64,000 nt of DNA from Fodinibius salsisoli (GTDB taxonomy: Bacteria > Bacteroidota > Rhodothermia > Balneolales > Balneolaceae), in assembly GCF_026229185.1 (NCBI RefSeq), contig NZ_JAGGJA010000004.1:124001-188000 (forward strand), written 5' to 3'. Numbering within the stretch: the stretch's first letter is position 1; each line of letters starts with the position of its first letter. The position numbers and the translations under genes are program-made. Below, one piece after another: positions 8,630-17,802 of this stretch. Below the pieces are notes generated by a model. It made no database searches and was not told the origin of the DNA. It was given only the letters and a program-made list of their open reading frames with translations.

Positions 8630-9655
8630 ATGAACAAGAGAATTCTCGAAAAATTTTTCAATAACAAGGCTTCGGAAGCCGAAGTGCAAAAGGTATTGGA
8701 GTGGTTTGATACCCAGAAATTGAATCCTCAAAAAATACAGTCCCTGGAAGAATTATGGGATCAGATCGATGAGTCAGATTTTGTGTCGCATAATCCAGAG
8801 CAAATATTGCGGAATATTCATCAAGAAATAGATACATCGGATGCCAAACAGAACGTTGCTGAAAAAAAACCTGTCAAAACCTTACACCAGCAGGGCCAGA
8901 GCTTATTAATATGGGGCAGCGTCGCCGCAATTTTAATTGTGGTAGGAATCTTTTCGTTTAGAGGAGCCGGTGATTGGCAGCCCGGAAAGGAAAAAGAACA
9001 GATCACTAAAATAGCTGAAATGGGCCAAAAGAAAATGTTGACCCTGGCAGATGGAACGGAAATACATCTTAACGCAGGAAGCAGTATCACCTTTCCGGAG
9101 CAATTTTCGGTCAAAAAGCGTGAAGTCGTTTTGTCGGGCGAAGCCTTTTTTAAAGTCAAAGAGGATTCCGCGCGTCCTTTTATTGTACAGACAAAAAACC
9201 TTTCTACTACCGTCTTGGGAACTTCTTTTAACGTGAGAAGCTATGATAACGATCAACAGTCGGATGTTTCGCTGGTCACCGGCAAACTTAAGGTTCAACC
9301 CAGCGACACTACTCGTGAGGCGACATCGTACGTCCTGGCTCCTGGAGAGGCTGTAGTGCTTGACAAAAGAAATAATACCCTTGAGCAAACACGGTTTGAT
9401 ACCGGGATACGGCTGGGATGGACAGAGGGAGTCCTGGTCTTTGAAAATGCCGGTAAAGATGAAATAATTACCCGTATTGAACGCTGGTACGGTGTTACTA
9501 TTAAGGTTGAAAATCGTGAGAAATCGGTTGACCAGCAGTGGAAATATCGTGGTATTTTTAAAGATGAGTCTCTTGAAGATGTCCTCAAAGGTATCAGTTA
9601 TGTGAAAAATTTCACCTATCAAATTGAGAATCAGACAGTTACAATTACTTTTTAA
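8630..9655 (+). CDS. FecR-family anti-sigma factor
   Basis: The start is ATG 8630; a TTG one codon earlier is less likely. The 341-residue protein has a cytoplasmic N-terminal helical segment (FNNKASEAEVQKVLEWFDTQ), one membrane helix near residues 90-110 (LLIWGSVAAILIVVGIFSF) and a periplasmic FecR domain with the hallmark KMLTLADGTEIHLNAGSSITFPEQF...REVVLSGEAFFKVKED...FIVQTKNLSTTVLGTSFNV. The C-terminal DUF4974-like part (VLVFENAGKDEIITRIERWYGVTIKV) is the segment that usually contacts the SusC STN domain. It holds the upstream sigma factor inactive until signalled. Confidence 0.95.
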   Translation: MNKRILEKFFNNKASEAEVQKVLEWFDTQKLNPQKIQSLEELWDQIDESDFVSHNPEQILRNIHQEIDTSDAKQNVAEKKPVKTLHQQGQSLLIWGSVAAILIVVGIFSFRGAGDWQPGKEKEQITKIAEMGQKKMLTLADGTEIHLNAGSSITFPEQFSVKKREVVLSGEAFFKVKEDSARPFIVQTKNLSTTVLGTSFNVRSYDNDQQSDVSLVTGKLKVQPSDTTREATSYVLAPGEAVVLDKRNNTLEQTRFDTGIRLGWTEGVLVFENAGKDEIITRIERWYGVTIKVENREKSVDQQWKYRGIFKDESLEDVLKGISYVKNFTYQIENQTVTITF

Positions 9656-9923
9656 ATTTTCTCCCTTCTTCTATTCATCAATGAAAAAAATCTGTTTCTG
9701 ATTTCTATATAGGGGTCATAAATCTATAGGCTGAGCTGTTACTTCCTTTCCAATAGGCCAACGATAAAAAGTTCAAAAAAAGAGATGGTGCTACCCGGTT
9801 GCTGTGTGTACTTATACCTGGAACGCCCGTAAAGGGATTCCAAAGAATAGGAATCGAATGGTTCAAGAGCGTATTAAATTGGGTAATGCTGATGAGCCAT
9901 TCAGAACTTAAAACTGGTTGGAC
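9656..9923. other. Gap between fecR and the STN-SusC gene
   Basis: These 268 bases carry no gene. A run of short dyads is present, but no clear terminator and no TAnnTTTG box were found. Because the SusC downstream is probably a target of the neighbouring ECF sigma factor, this is the most likely place for its promoter. That is inferred from position only. Confidence 0.4.
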
Positions 9924-12900
9924 ATGAATAAAAAATTACTGAAGAAGTGGTTTTCAATAAGTAAAAGAACGGTGCAAAGAGTTGTCGTCTTGCTCGTGTT
10001 GGCTATCGGTCTTGTTTCAGTTGCAAAAGCTCAGCAAGAAGTTGCAGCTATTCAAAATGCATCCTTGGTTTATTTGGATAAAGAGAAGATTTCTATCCAT
10101 CAAATGGTAGAAATAGTTGAAAGGCAGACAGATTATCGCTTTTCTTTTGATTGGAACCAGATAGAAACAGAATCGACTTTTAGAGTCAGTGCGGGTGAAC
10201 AGAAGATTAAAGATCTCTTATCTATAATGAGGGTCCAGACTGGTCTGAATTATCAGATTTTAAATCATAGTATTCACCTCAGAGAGGGGCGAGAGGGGGA
10301 AGTGAAAGATCGGCAAACGATACAGCAGGAAACTGTTGAGGGAATGGTGACCGATCAGGGCGGAGAGGCGCTGCCCGGGGTGAATATCCTGTTAAAGGGA
10401 ACGACCCGTGGAACCTCAACCAATGCTGACGGCCGATACAGCTTAACGGTCCCCAGCTTGTCAGATACACTCATATTTTCGTTTATCGGTTTTCAAACCC
10501 AGCAAGTTCCTATCACTGGACGAAGCGAAATAAACGTTAGCATGCAACTGAAAGCTATAAGTGGATCGGAGGTAGTGGTGACTGCCTTGGGAGTAGAAAA
10601 AGATAAAAAACAACTGGGTTATTCAGTACAGAAAATCGGTGGCAATGAAGTTCAGGAAGTTAAAGGTGTAGATCTTGGAACCTCTCTTACCGGTAAGGTA
10701 GCGGGTTTAAAAGTAGAAAACAGCACCGAATTTTTTGACGAACCATCGATAACATTGCGGGGAGAATCACCCTTGTTGGTCATAGACGGCGTTCCTTATG
10801 GGAATATGAGTCTGCGTGATGTCAGTTCGGATGATATAGAAAGCATAGATGTACTTAAAGGAGCTACCGCTTCCGCGCTTTACGGTGCTCGGGGAGGTAG
10901 CGGGGCTATTATTATTACGACCAAAAAGGGGAGTGGCCAAGAGGGACTTTCCGTATCCGTGAATAGTAATAATATGGTTTTTTCAGGTTATCTGGCTAAG
11001 CCTGAAGTCCAAAACTCCTACAGCTCAGGGTATAATGGCAACTATAATACCAATGATTATGTATGGGGAGCAAAACTGGATGTTGGGACTACAGCTGAAC
11101 AATGGGATCCTGTTGCCCAGGAATACCGCGAAATGGAGCTAACATCCCGGGGCAAGAATAACTTTAGCAACTTCTTACAGCCCAGTATTATTACTAATAA
11201 TAACATCAACGTGTCGCGAAGCTGGGAGAATGGAAGTATCCGAACATCTTTTACACACGTTAATAATAAAGGCCAATACCCGAATAGCAAGTTGAACATG
11301 TTTACCTATTCGCTGGGTGGCAAAATGCAGTTGGGCGAGAAGTTTAGTTTTGATGGCAGTTTTAGTTATAACAAGCGTACCTCGCCCCAGATTGCCGGTC
11401 ATGGATATGGATCGCAGGGCTACATCTACAATATTCTGGTCTGGACTGGTCCGGAGTACAACCTCAGTAACTATAAAAATTACTGGATTGAAGAAGATGT
11501 TCAGCAGAATTGGCATTATAGCGGATGGTATGACAATCCTTATATGATGGCGAATGAAAAGCTGCACAGCGTAGACGAAAATACCTTTAATGGCTACCTG
11601 ACGGCTAAGTATGAACTGTTTGACGGAGCTGAATTGCAACTGCGAAGCGGACTGGATTATTATGTTAATGAGAATATGAGGCGAAATCCGCCCAACATTA
11701 ACTCTACCCGCGGTTGGGGACCTAATGGCATGTATCAAACGGATCGCGATAACGGATATAGCCTTAATAATGATTTGATGCTGAATTTAGATAAGCAGTT
11801 CGGAGATATCAGTGTAGATGGGCTACTTGGTGGATCAATCTACTATTATCAGGATGAAAATCTGGGTGCCAGCACTAAGAACGGCCTTTCCATACCCGGC
11901 TTTTATTCATTGGGCAGCTCGGTTGAAAGTCCTGATGTTTGGAGCTCAGATCATCGTAAACAAGTTAACAGCTTGTATGGTAAGGCGTCGGTTGGTTATC
12001 AGGATAAAGTATTTCTGGATATCACGGGCCGTAACGACTGGAGCTCTACTTTGCCGAAGTCAACGCGGTCTTACTTCTATCCTTCTACAGGATTAAGTGT
12101 AGTTCTGTCCGAAATAGCAGAATTACCCAGCTGGCTTAACTACTGGAAACTGCGGGGTTCCTGGACCATCTCAAAAGACGATTTGGGCGTTTATGCGACG
12201 AACCGCGTGTTTTCTACTACTACGGGCGTATGGAATGATTTAAACTCCGCTGACTATCCGAATAACATTCGCGGGGCAGATGTTGAGCCCGAGACCGATC
12301 GCACCTATGAGATCGGTACGGATATCGACCTGCTGGCAAACCGGTTGCGACTGAATGTTACGTATTACAACAAGTACACCTATAATGTACAAGCTAATGC
12401 TGGTCTTTCAACGGCCTCTGGCTTCTCCAGCCGGTTAATAAATATTGATGAGGAATATGTGCGTCGGGGCTGGGAGGTTACGCTGGGCACTACGCCGGTA
12501 AGAACGGAAGACTTCAATTGGGATCTGACCGCCAACTGGTCTACAACCAAGCAGTACTACGAAAAGTTAGATCCGGAGTATTCTCCCGATCGATACTGGG
12601 TCAAAGTCGGCGAACGTACCGATGCCTACACCACCTACGACTGGCAAAGGGATCCCAATGGGAATATCATTCACCAGAACGGATTTCCGGTAGAAAGCGA
12701 TTATCTGAGCCGCATCGGATACTTGAATCCCGATTGGATCTGGGGATTGAGTAATACGTTCAACTACAAAAATTTCGCTTTGAGTGTGAGCCTTGACGGG
12801 CGTGTTGGCGCGTTAATCAGGAATCGTACGGAAGGCGACTTGTGGCATACCGGCGCCCATCCCGATACCGATAACCAGTATCGCTACGAGGAAGTGGTCA

Positions 12901-13292
12901 ATGACAACCTAACCTTCAGTGGCGACGGCGTAGTGGTCGTGTCTGGTGATGTAGAGCGCGACCAATATGGGCGTATTATTGAGGATAACCGGCAATTTGA
13001 AACTAATGGTCGGGTGGTATCCTACGAATCATATATTCGTGACTGGGCCCGGGGGCGCCAGGATATCAAAGAAGAAACGTTCTTTAAGCTTAGAGAACTT
13101 TCATTAAAGTATAATGTACCTAAAGATTTTGTGGGCAAACTTGGGGCCAAAAGTGCGTTTGTAGCCGTGACGGGACAGAATCTATTTCTCTGGACCAAGG
13201 AGTTCCGCTTTGCCGATCCTGATCGGGATAACGATGATCTTAACTCTCCATCCATTCGTTATTTCGGCTTCAATATTGGATTAACTTTTTAA
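9924..13292 (+). CDS. SusC/RagA TonB-dependent transporter with N-terminal STN signalling domain
   Basis: The start is ATG 9924 (a TTG two codons earlier is unlikely), giving 1122 residues. In order: signal peptide ending VAKAQQ; STN/secretin-like domain (ISIHQMVEIVERQTDYRFSFDWNQ..LLSIMRVQTGLNYQI, ~35-115); carboxypeptidase-like domain (VEGMVTDQGGEALPGVNILLKGTTRGTSTNADGRYSLTVP); plug (VVVTALGVEKDKKQLGYSVQKI... LLVIDGVPYGN... IESIDVLKGATASALYGARGGSGAIIITTKKG); then the 22-strand barrel ending in YFGFNIGLTF. The STN domain makes it a transducer that signals to FecR as well as a transporter. The SusD partner starts 20 bases downstream. Confidence 0.97.
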   Translation: MNKKLLKKWFSISKRTVQRVVVLLVLAIGLVSVAKAQQEVAAIQNASLVYLDKEKISIHQMVEIVERQTDYRFSFDWNQIETESTFRVSAGEQKIKDLLSIMRVQTGLNYQILNHSIHLREGREGEVKDRQTIQQETVEGMVTDQGGEALPGVNILLKGTTRGTSTNADGRYSLTVPSLSDTLIFSFIGFQTQQVPITGRSEINVSMQLKAISGSEVVVTALGVEKDKKQLGYSVQKIGGNEVQEVKGVDLGTSLTGKVAGLKVENSTEFFDEPSITLRGESPLLVIDGVPYGNMSLRDVSSDDIESIDVLKGATASALYGARGGSGAIIITTKKGSGQEGLSVSVNSNNMVFSGYLAKPEVQNSYSSGYNGNYNTNDYVWGAKLDVGTTAEQWDPVAQEYREMELTSRGKNNFSNFLQPSIITNNNINVSRSWENGSIRTSFTHVNNKGQYPNSKLNMFTYSLGGKMQLGEKFSFDGSFSYNKRTSPQIAGHGYGSQGYIYNILVWTGPEYNLSNYKNYWIEEDVQQNWHYSGWYDNPYMMANEKLHSVDENTFNGYLTAKYELFDGAELQLRSGLDYYVNENMRRNPPNINSTRGWGPNGMYQTDRDNGYSLNNDLMLNLDKQFGDISVDGLLGGSIYYYQDENLGASTKNGLSIPGFYSLGSSVESPDVWSSDHRKQVNSLYGKASVGYQDKVFLDITGRNDWSSTLPKSTRSYFYPSTGLSVVLSEIAELPSWLNYWKLRGSWTISKDDLGVYATNRVFSTTTGVWNDLNSADYPNNIRGADVEPETDRTYEIGTDIDLLANRLRLNVTYYNKYTYNVQANAGLSTASGFSSRLINIDEEYVRRGWEVTLGTTPVRTEDFNWDLTANWSTTKQYYEKLDPEYSPDRYWVKVGERTDAYTTYDWQRDPNGNIIHQNGFPVESDYLSRIGYLNPDWIWGLSNTFNYKNFALSVSLDGRVGALIRNRTEGDLWHTGAHPDTDNQYRYEEVVNDNLTFSGDGVVVVSGDVERDQYGRIIEDNRQFETNGRVVSYESYIRDWARGRQDIKEETFFKLRELSLKYNVPKDFVGKLGAKSAFVAVTGQNLFLWTKEFRFADPDRDNDDLNSPSIRYFGFNIGLTF

Positions 13293-13312
13293 TTATTTAA
13301 ATCTCTTACACC

Positions 13313-14851
13313 ATGAAGAAACAAATCTATTGTACATTTGTTGGTCTGCTCGTCACCGTGTTGTTGGTATCGGCTTGCTCAGACTTTAATTCTATCAATA
13401 CGAACCCCAATGCACCAACCGAGGTTACTTCTGGTATGCTGGCTACCAACCTGATCCTGGATATTTCCGAGCAATCGGGAACCAAAGGTTTTTTGCGGGA
13501 TGATATGTTGGCTAAGTATATAGCCTGGAACGAAAAGCTGGAGGGGTATCAGTACAACGAGTTTGGCCGCGATAGCTTTGGCGGACTGTTGATACTGAAT
13601 AATGTGGATCAGATGGTGAGCTTTGCTCCCAACGGGGAGGTCAAAAAGTCATACCAGGCACTCGGTCATTTTGTGAGAGCCTTTAAATTCTTTCGGATGA
13701 GCATGTATATGGGTGATATCCCCTATAGCGAAGCCATCCAGGGAGAAAATGAGGAGCCTATTTATAGGCCTTCTTATGATACCCAAAAAGAGGTAATTCT
13801 TGGTGTATTAAATGAGCTGGATCAAGCGGAACAACTGTTTGCAGAAGGAACAAACTTCGAGGGCGATCCTATTTACGGTGGCGACGTAGCCCAATGGAGA
13901 AAATTGGCAAATTCCTTTCAGCTGCATGTGTTAATCAACCTCCACAAGAAGACTGGTGATGCCGACTTAAATGTGGCCGCACGCTTCCAGGACATTGTTA
14001 ATAATCGCCCTATTTTCGAGAGTAATGCGGATAACTTTCAGCTAACTTACTCCGATCAGGATGGTCAGAAGTATCCCTGGTACAAAGAAGGAAACAATTT
14101 TCTTATTTACCCTATGGTAAGTAATCTGCTGATCGAAAACCTGAAGCAACTGGGCGATCGTCGCCTGTTCTACTACACGGCCCCTTCGCCGGTACAGATC
14201 GATCAGGGCCGGGCGGTGAGCGACTGGGATGCCTATAAAGGCGTTGACGTGGCTTCAGAGTTTGCTAACATAACAGCCGTGGCATCTTCTAATGATTACT
14301 CCAATATTAACCTGCGATATTCGGAACGCCCGGAAGGGGAGCCTACCTTCTTACTGAGCTATGGCCAACTGAATTTTATCATGGCCGAGGCTGCTGCCCG
14401 TGGATGGATTACCGGAACCGGCGAAAATTACTACAACGAAGGTATTCGTGCCTCTATGGAATTTGTGGCCGATCATACCCCGGATGATTCCCGTTTTCAT
14501 CATAACATGCCAATTACGGACAGCTATATTAGCAGCTATATTCAGTCATCGGAGGTGGCTTTTGCGACAACACTTGAAAGTCAGGTTAAGCAGATTGTAA
14601 TCCAAAAGTATATTCTCTTTTATATGCAGTCGCCCTGGAACCCATACTTCGAGTATCGAAGAACAGGTTATCCAGCGTTTCCCATTAACACGAATTCCAA
14701 CTTAAATACCCCAACCGACCAGATCCCCAATCGCTGGATGTATCCCAGTGATGAGTTCGACCAGAATCGTGAAAATGTGCAGGCAGCCCTGGATCGGCAG
14801 TTTGGCGGAGAGGATGACGTGAATGGTAAAATGTGGATCTTGAAAGATTAA
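13313..14851 (+). CDS. SusD-like outer-membrane lipoprotein (SusD_2 branch)
   Basis: This 512-residue lipoprotein has a signal ending at Cys22 (VLLVSACSDF), followed by the phrase NTNPNAPTEV that opens the SusD/RagB-like branch often called starch-binding associating with outer membrane. TPR-like helices follow (YQALGHFVRAFKFFRMSMYMGDIPYSEAIQG), with LLSYGQLNFIMAEAAARGW and the C-terminal WNPYFEYRRTGYPAFP...PNRWMYPSDE. It differs clearly from the SusD at 1119-2708, so the locus has two unlike SusC/D pairs. It lies 20 bases behind its SusC and is the last gene before a strong terminator. Confidence 0.94.
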   Translation: MKKQIYCTFVGLLVTVLLVSACSDFNSINTNPNAPTEVTSGMLATNLILDISEQSGTKGFLRDDMLAKYIAWNEKLEGYQYNEFGRDSFGGLLILNNVDQMVSFAPNGEVKKSYQALGHFVRAFKFFRMSMYMGDIPYSEAIQGENEEPIYRPSYDTQKEVILGVLNELDQAEQLFAEGTNFEGDPIYGGDVAQWRKLANSFQLHVLINLHKKTGDADLNVAARFQDIVNNRPIFESNADNFQLTYSDQDGQKYPWYKEGNNFLIYPMVSNLLIENLKQLGDRRLFYYTAPSPVQIDQGRAVSDWDAYKGVDVASEFANITAVASSNDYSNINLRYSERPEGEPTFLLSYGQLNFIMAEAAARGWITGTGENYYNEGIRASMEFVADHTPDDSRFHHNMPITDSYISSYIQSSEVAFATTLESQVKQIVIQKYILFYMQSPWNPYFEYRRTGYPAFPINTNSNLNTPTDQIPNRWMYPSDEFDQNRENVQAALDRQFGGEDDVNGKMWILKD

Positions 14852-14871
14852 ACGAATAAGGCATCTATATA

Positions 14872-14911
14872 TAGCCGGAATGTTCTGTCGCTGGGCCTTC
14901 CGGCTATTTTT
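14872..14911 (+). terminator. Rho-independent terminator after susC-susD pair 2
   Basis: The perfect 9-bp stem TAGCCGGAA (14872-14880) / TTCCGGCTA (14898-14906) has a 17-base loop and is followed by five T. It lies 21 bases after the susD stop and closes the susC-susD transcript. Confidence 0.9.
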
Positions 14912-14976
14912 ATGGTGTGATGCCGGCGGTATATTCAAGTATTTAAATACGTAATTATTTTGAATTTAGTATTCTC

Positions 14977-16074
14977 ATGAAAAAGCTTTTTGTATCAATA
15001 TTTGTATTGTTATTTGTCAGCCAGGCATATGGACAAACCGATCTGAAAACGGAAAATGTATTCCTGATTACCCTGGATGGGACCCGATGGCAGGAGGTGT
15101 TTACAGGGGCCGATGGATCACTTATCGGTGATGAGGAGTATGTGGACCATCCCAAAGAATTAAAGAAGGCGTTTTGGGCAGATAGACCCGAAGAGCGCCG
15201 TGAGAAGTTAATGCCTTTCTTCTGGAACACACTTGCCAAAGAAGGGCAACTGTATGGTAACCGCAGGTTAGGAAGCAAAATAAATGTGAGGAATCCCTAT
15301 TGGTTTTCCTATCCCGGTTACAGCGAAATTTTAGTGGGCTATGTGGATAAAGGCGTGGACAGTAACGCCAAGCGCTGGAATCCAAACACAACGGTGCTTG
15401 AGTTTATTGAGAATCAGCCCGGCTTTGAAGAAAAAGTAGCCGCCTTCGGATCGTGGGATGTTTTTCCTTATATCATCAATGAAAAACGAAGTGATGTGCC
15501 GGTTAATGCGGGATTTGAAAAGGCGAAGGGGTCTGATTTGACAGAAAAGCAACAGATCTTAAACGAATTGTTACCCAAAATTCCCAGTCCGTGGGACTAT
15601 CTGCGTCTGGATGCCTTTACCCATTATTATGCTTTGGAGCATATCAAGAAGAATAAACCCCGGCTGGCGTACATCGCCTATGGGGAAACGGATGATTTTG
15701 CTCATGGCGGAGATTTTGAATCGTATCTGGAGTCGGCCCACAAAACGGATGGCTTCATTAGAGAACTTTGGGATTATGTACAGTCAGATCCTCAGTATCA
15801 AAACAAGACGACTTTTATTATTGCCACTGACCATGGGCGGGGCACAGAGCCTAAAGAAAACTGGCGGCACCACGGCTCAGATGTGGAAGGCGCAGATGAA
15901 GTCTGGTTGGCAGTTATTGGTCCGGATTCGCCTGCGCTGGGAGAGGTGGAAAAAGGCCAACTGTACCAAACCCAAGTGGCCCAAACAGTGGCTTATCTGT
16001 TGGGCTTAGAATATGAAAATAAAAAACCGGTCGGACAGGTTATTGATACGATTTTTGATGAAGGAGTAAATTAA
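14977..16074 (+). CDS. Secreted alkaline-phosphatase-superfamily phosphodiesterase/pyrophosphatase-like protein
   Basis: This 365-residue protein has a cleavable signal peptide (VSQAYGQ). It shows the metal-binding and nucleophile block NVFLITLDGTRWQEVFTGAD (Asp34 metal ligand, Thr36 likely nucleophile), AYIAYGETDDFAHGGDF and IIATDHGRGTEPKENWRHHG. These are the metal sites of the type I phosphodiesterase/nucleotide pyrophosphatase branch of the alkaline phosphatase superfamily. Thr in place of Cys/Ser at the nucleophile argues for phosphate diester or monoester chemistry and against sulfatase activity. It sits after the PUL terminator with its own start, so its link to glycan use is only positional. 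Confidence 0.8.
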   Translation: MKKLFVSIFVLLFVSQAYGQTDLKTENVFLITLDGTRWQEVFTGADGSLIGDEEYVDHPKELKKAFWADRPEERREKLMPFFWNTLAKEGQLYGNRRLGSKINVRNPYWFSYPGYSEILVGYVDKGVDSNAKRWNPNTTVLEFIENQPGFEEKVAAFGSWDVFPYIINEKRSDVPVNAGFEKAKGSDLTEKQQILNELLPKIPSPWDYLRLDAFTHYYALEHIKKNKPRLAYIAYGETDDFAHGGDFESYLESAHKTDGFIRELWDYVQSDPQYQNKTTFIIATDHGRGTEPKENWRHHGSDVEGADEVWLAVIGPDSPALGEVEKGQLYQTQVAQTVAYLLGLEYENKKPVGQVIDTIFDEGVN

Positions 16075-16461
16075 TTATGATTCCTTCATTGCTGTAAGTG
16101 CTATTACGTCATCCGTGGTGTCGGCATGACCGGTAATTTTATCTTCTTTACGCTCCAGTTGTATCGAAACGTATTCGGTTTCTACGTAGAGGCCAAATTT
16201 TAACTGCTGATTTTCAATTCTCACGTTTTCTCCCTCAACTTCTTGTCCATTGGAAAAGAGGACGTCAACCGAAGGGGCTCCATCTTCTTGGGTAATTACA
16301 AACTGACCTTCTTGATAAGCATATGGAGCCTCTTGACTGGTATAGTTCCAGGTTCCAATAAAGTCACTAACATTCGTTTTTTGAGATTGAGCTTGGACCT
16401 GAGAAGAGGCAAAGATAAATCCCAATGCTATGGTAAATATAAGGTAAGCTGATGTTTTCAT
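16075..16461 (-). CDS. Small secreted protein of unknown function
   Basis: The start is ATG 16461, chosen because it begins a normal signal peptide (MKTSAYLIFTIALGFIFASSQVQAQ) and has AAGGG about 10 bases upstream. An ATG seven codons earlier has no such site. The mature part (about 100 residues) reads like a small beta-sandwich (FIGTWNYTSQEAPYAYQEGQFVITQEDG...VSIQLERKEDKITGHADTTDDVIALTAMKE), reminiscent of lipocalin-like or DUF proteins that begin with GTW. I do not recognise a specific family. It lies 45 bases downstream of the ABC permease on the same strand. Confidence 0.75.
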   Translation of the reverse strand: MKTSAYLIFTIALGFIFASSQVQAQSQKTNVSDFIGTWNYTSQEAPYAYQEGQFVITQEDGAPSVDVLFSNGQEVEGENVRIENQQLKFGLYVETEYVSIQLERKEDKITGHADTTDDVIALTAMKES

Positions 16462-16506
16462 AATTATGTTATCCCTTAACATTTTGATTAGTGTTATTTT
16501 TGTTGA

Positions 16507-17799
16507 CTATCCCTCACGAATCCATTTCCAAAGTTCCTTGAAGCTGGCGCTGCTACCATAGCTGAGGATCCCTACGCTATAAATTTTGGCGCTCAGCCAC
16601 ATGGTGCCGGCAAACGTTCCGATCATAAGCAGGATGGAGAGTCCGATTTCCCAGAGGGGCACATCGGTAATAGCAATACGAGTAATCATCACAATAGGCG
16701 TGCAAAAGGGTACCAGGGATCCTACAACGGCGAGGGTGCTGTCGGGGTTTTCCATGGCCCTGAACATGATGAAGTAGCCAATCATAATGGGAATCATGAT
16801 CGGAAACATAAATTGCTGGGTATCGGTTTCTGAATCAACGGCGGCCCCGACGGCGGCGAACAGGGAGCTATAGATTAAATATCCCAACACAAAGAAAACA
16901 AGAAAAAAGATGATGAGAGAGAGCTCAATTTCAGGCAGGGTAAAGGTTGAAGGGTCAAAGCCCTGCGCTCCGTCTGATGGATTAGCAGCACCCATATCGG
17001 GCGTCAAAAACATGCCGGCAATAGGTCCCGCAGCTGAGGTAAGCGCAAAAAAGGTGACCAGCCAGAAAACCATCTGAGAAATGGCAAGAGCCCCAACGCC
17101 CCCCATCTTACCCAACAGTAGCTCAATGGGTTTGACCGAAGAAGTAATCACCTCAATAATGCGATTGGTTTTTTCTTCGATGATACTGCGCGTCAACATA
17201 CCGCCATATCCCAATACAGCACCAAAAATGATCACGCCCATCACAAGACCTACAATGGTTAAAAAGCCGGTATTGTCGTCAGTTTCTTCGCCTTCGGCCG
17301 TTAGTTTACGAGTGTTTAAGCTCACACTGCTTTCATAAATTTTCTGGACGTCAGTAGAAATGTTGGCACGGCTGATTCGCTCACTTCGAATAGCCGACCG
17401 GAGGTCAGCTTGAACACTTGATTGCAGGCTTAAGCCCCCGGCGCCACTGGATACAAATTCAGGCTCGGCCTGCTGGTTGATGTGGTCTTCGGATAAGAGG
17501 ATATATCCATCAATTTGTTCGCTCATCACAAGGGACTTCAGGGAATCTTCCGAGGCATCCAAATAATCCGCATACTTATCTGCGGCTAATTTTTCTAACC
17601 GGGGATAGATAGTTTCCGTCTGATCGACGATGGCAATAGTATGTCCGGAATCCGTATCCCAGACGGCAATACCCACCATGACCCCAACAAAACCGATCAT
17701 GCCGAGCGGAATTAATATAGTCGCAATAATAAATCCCTTCGATCGCAGTCGGGTCATATATTCCCGCTTGAGTACCAACAAAATTTGACGAAAACTCAT
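16507..17799 (-). CDS. ABC-2 type transporter permease (NatB-like)
   Basis: This 430-residue membrane protein has an N-terminal helix (GFIIATILIPLGMIGFVGVMVGIAVW), a long extracytoplasmic domain (~50-180) and five or so C-terminal helices, including FLTIVGLVMGVIIFGAVLGYGGMLTRSIIEEKTNRIIEVITSSVKPIELLLGK, the signature block of ABC-2/NatB exporters. It follows its ATPase partner by 3 bases. NatAB-type systems export ions or small molecules; the substrate here is unknown. Confidence 0.9.
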   Translation of the reverse strand: MSFRQILLVLKREYMTRLRSKGFIIATILIPLGMIGFVGVMVGIAVWDTDSGHTIAIVDQTETIYPRLEKLAADKYADYLDASEDSLKSLVMSEQIDGYILLSEDHINQQAEPEFVSSGAGGLSLQSSVQADLRSAIRSERISRANISTDVQKIYESSVSLNTRKLTAEGEETDDNTGFLTIVGLVMGVIIFGAVLGYGGMLTRSIIEEKTNRIIEVITSSVKPIELLLGKMGGVGALAISQMVFWLVTFFALTSAAGPIAGMFLTPDMGAANPSDGAQGFDPSTFTLPEIELSLIIFFLVFFVLGYLIYSSLFAAVGAAVDSETDTQQFMFPIMIPIMIGYFIMFRAMENPDSTLAVVGSLVPFCTPIVMITRIAITDVPLWEIGLSILLMIGTFAGTMWLSAKIYSVGILSYGSSASFKELWKWIREG

Positions 17800-17802
17800 A
17801 GT

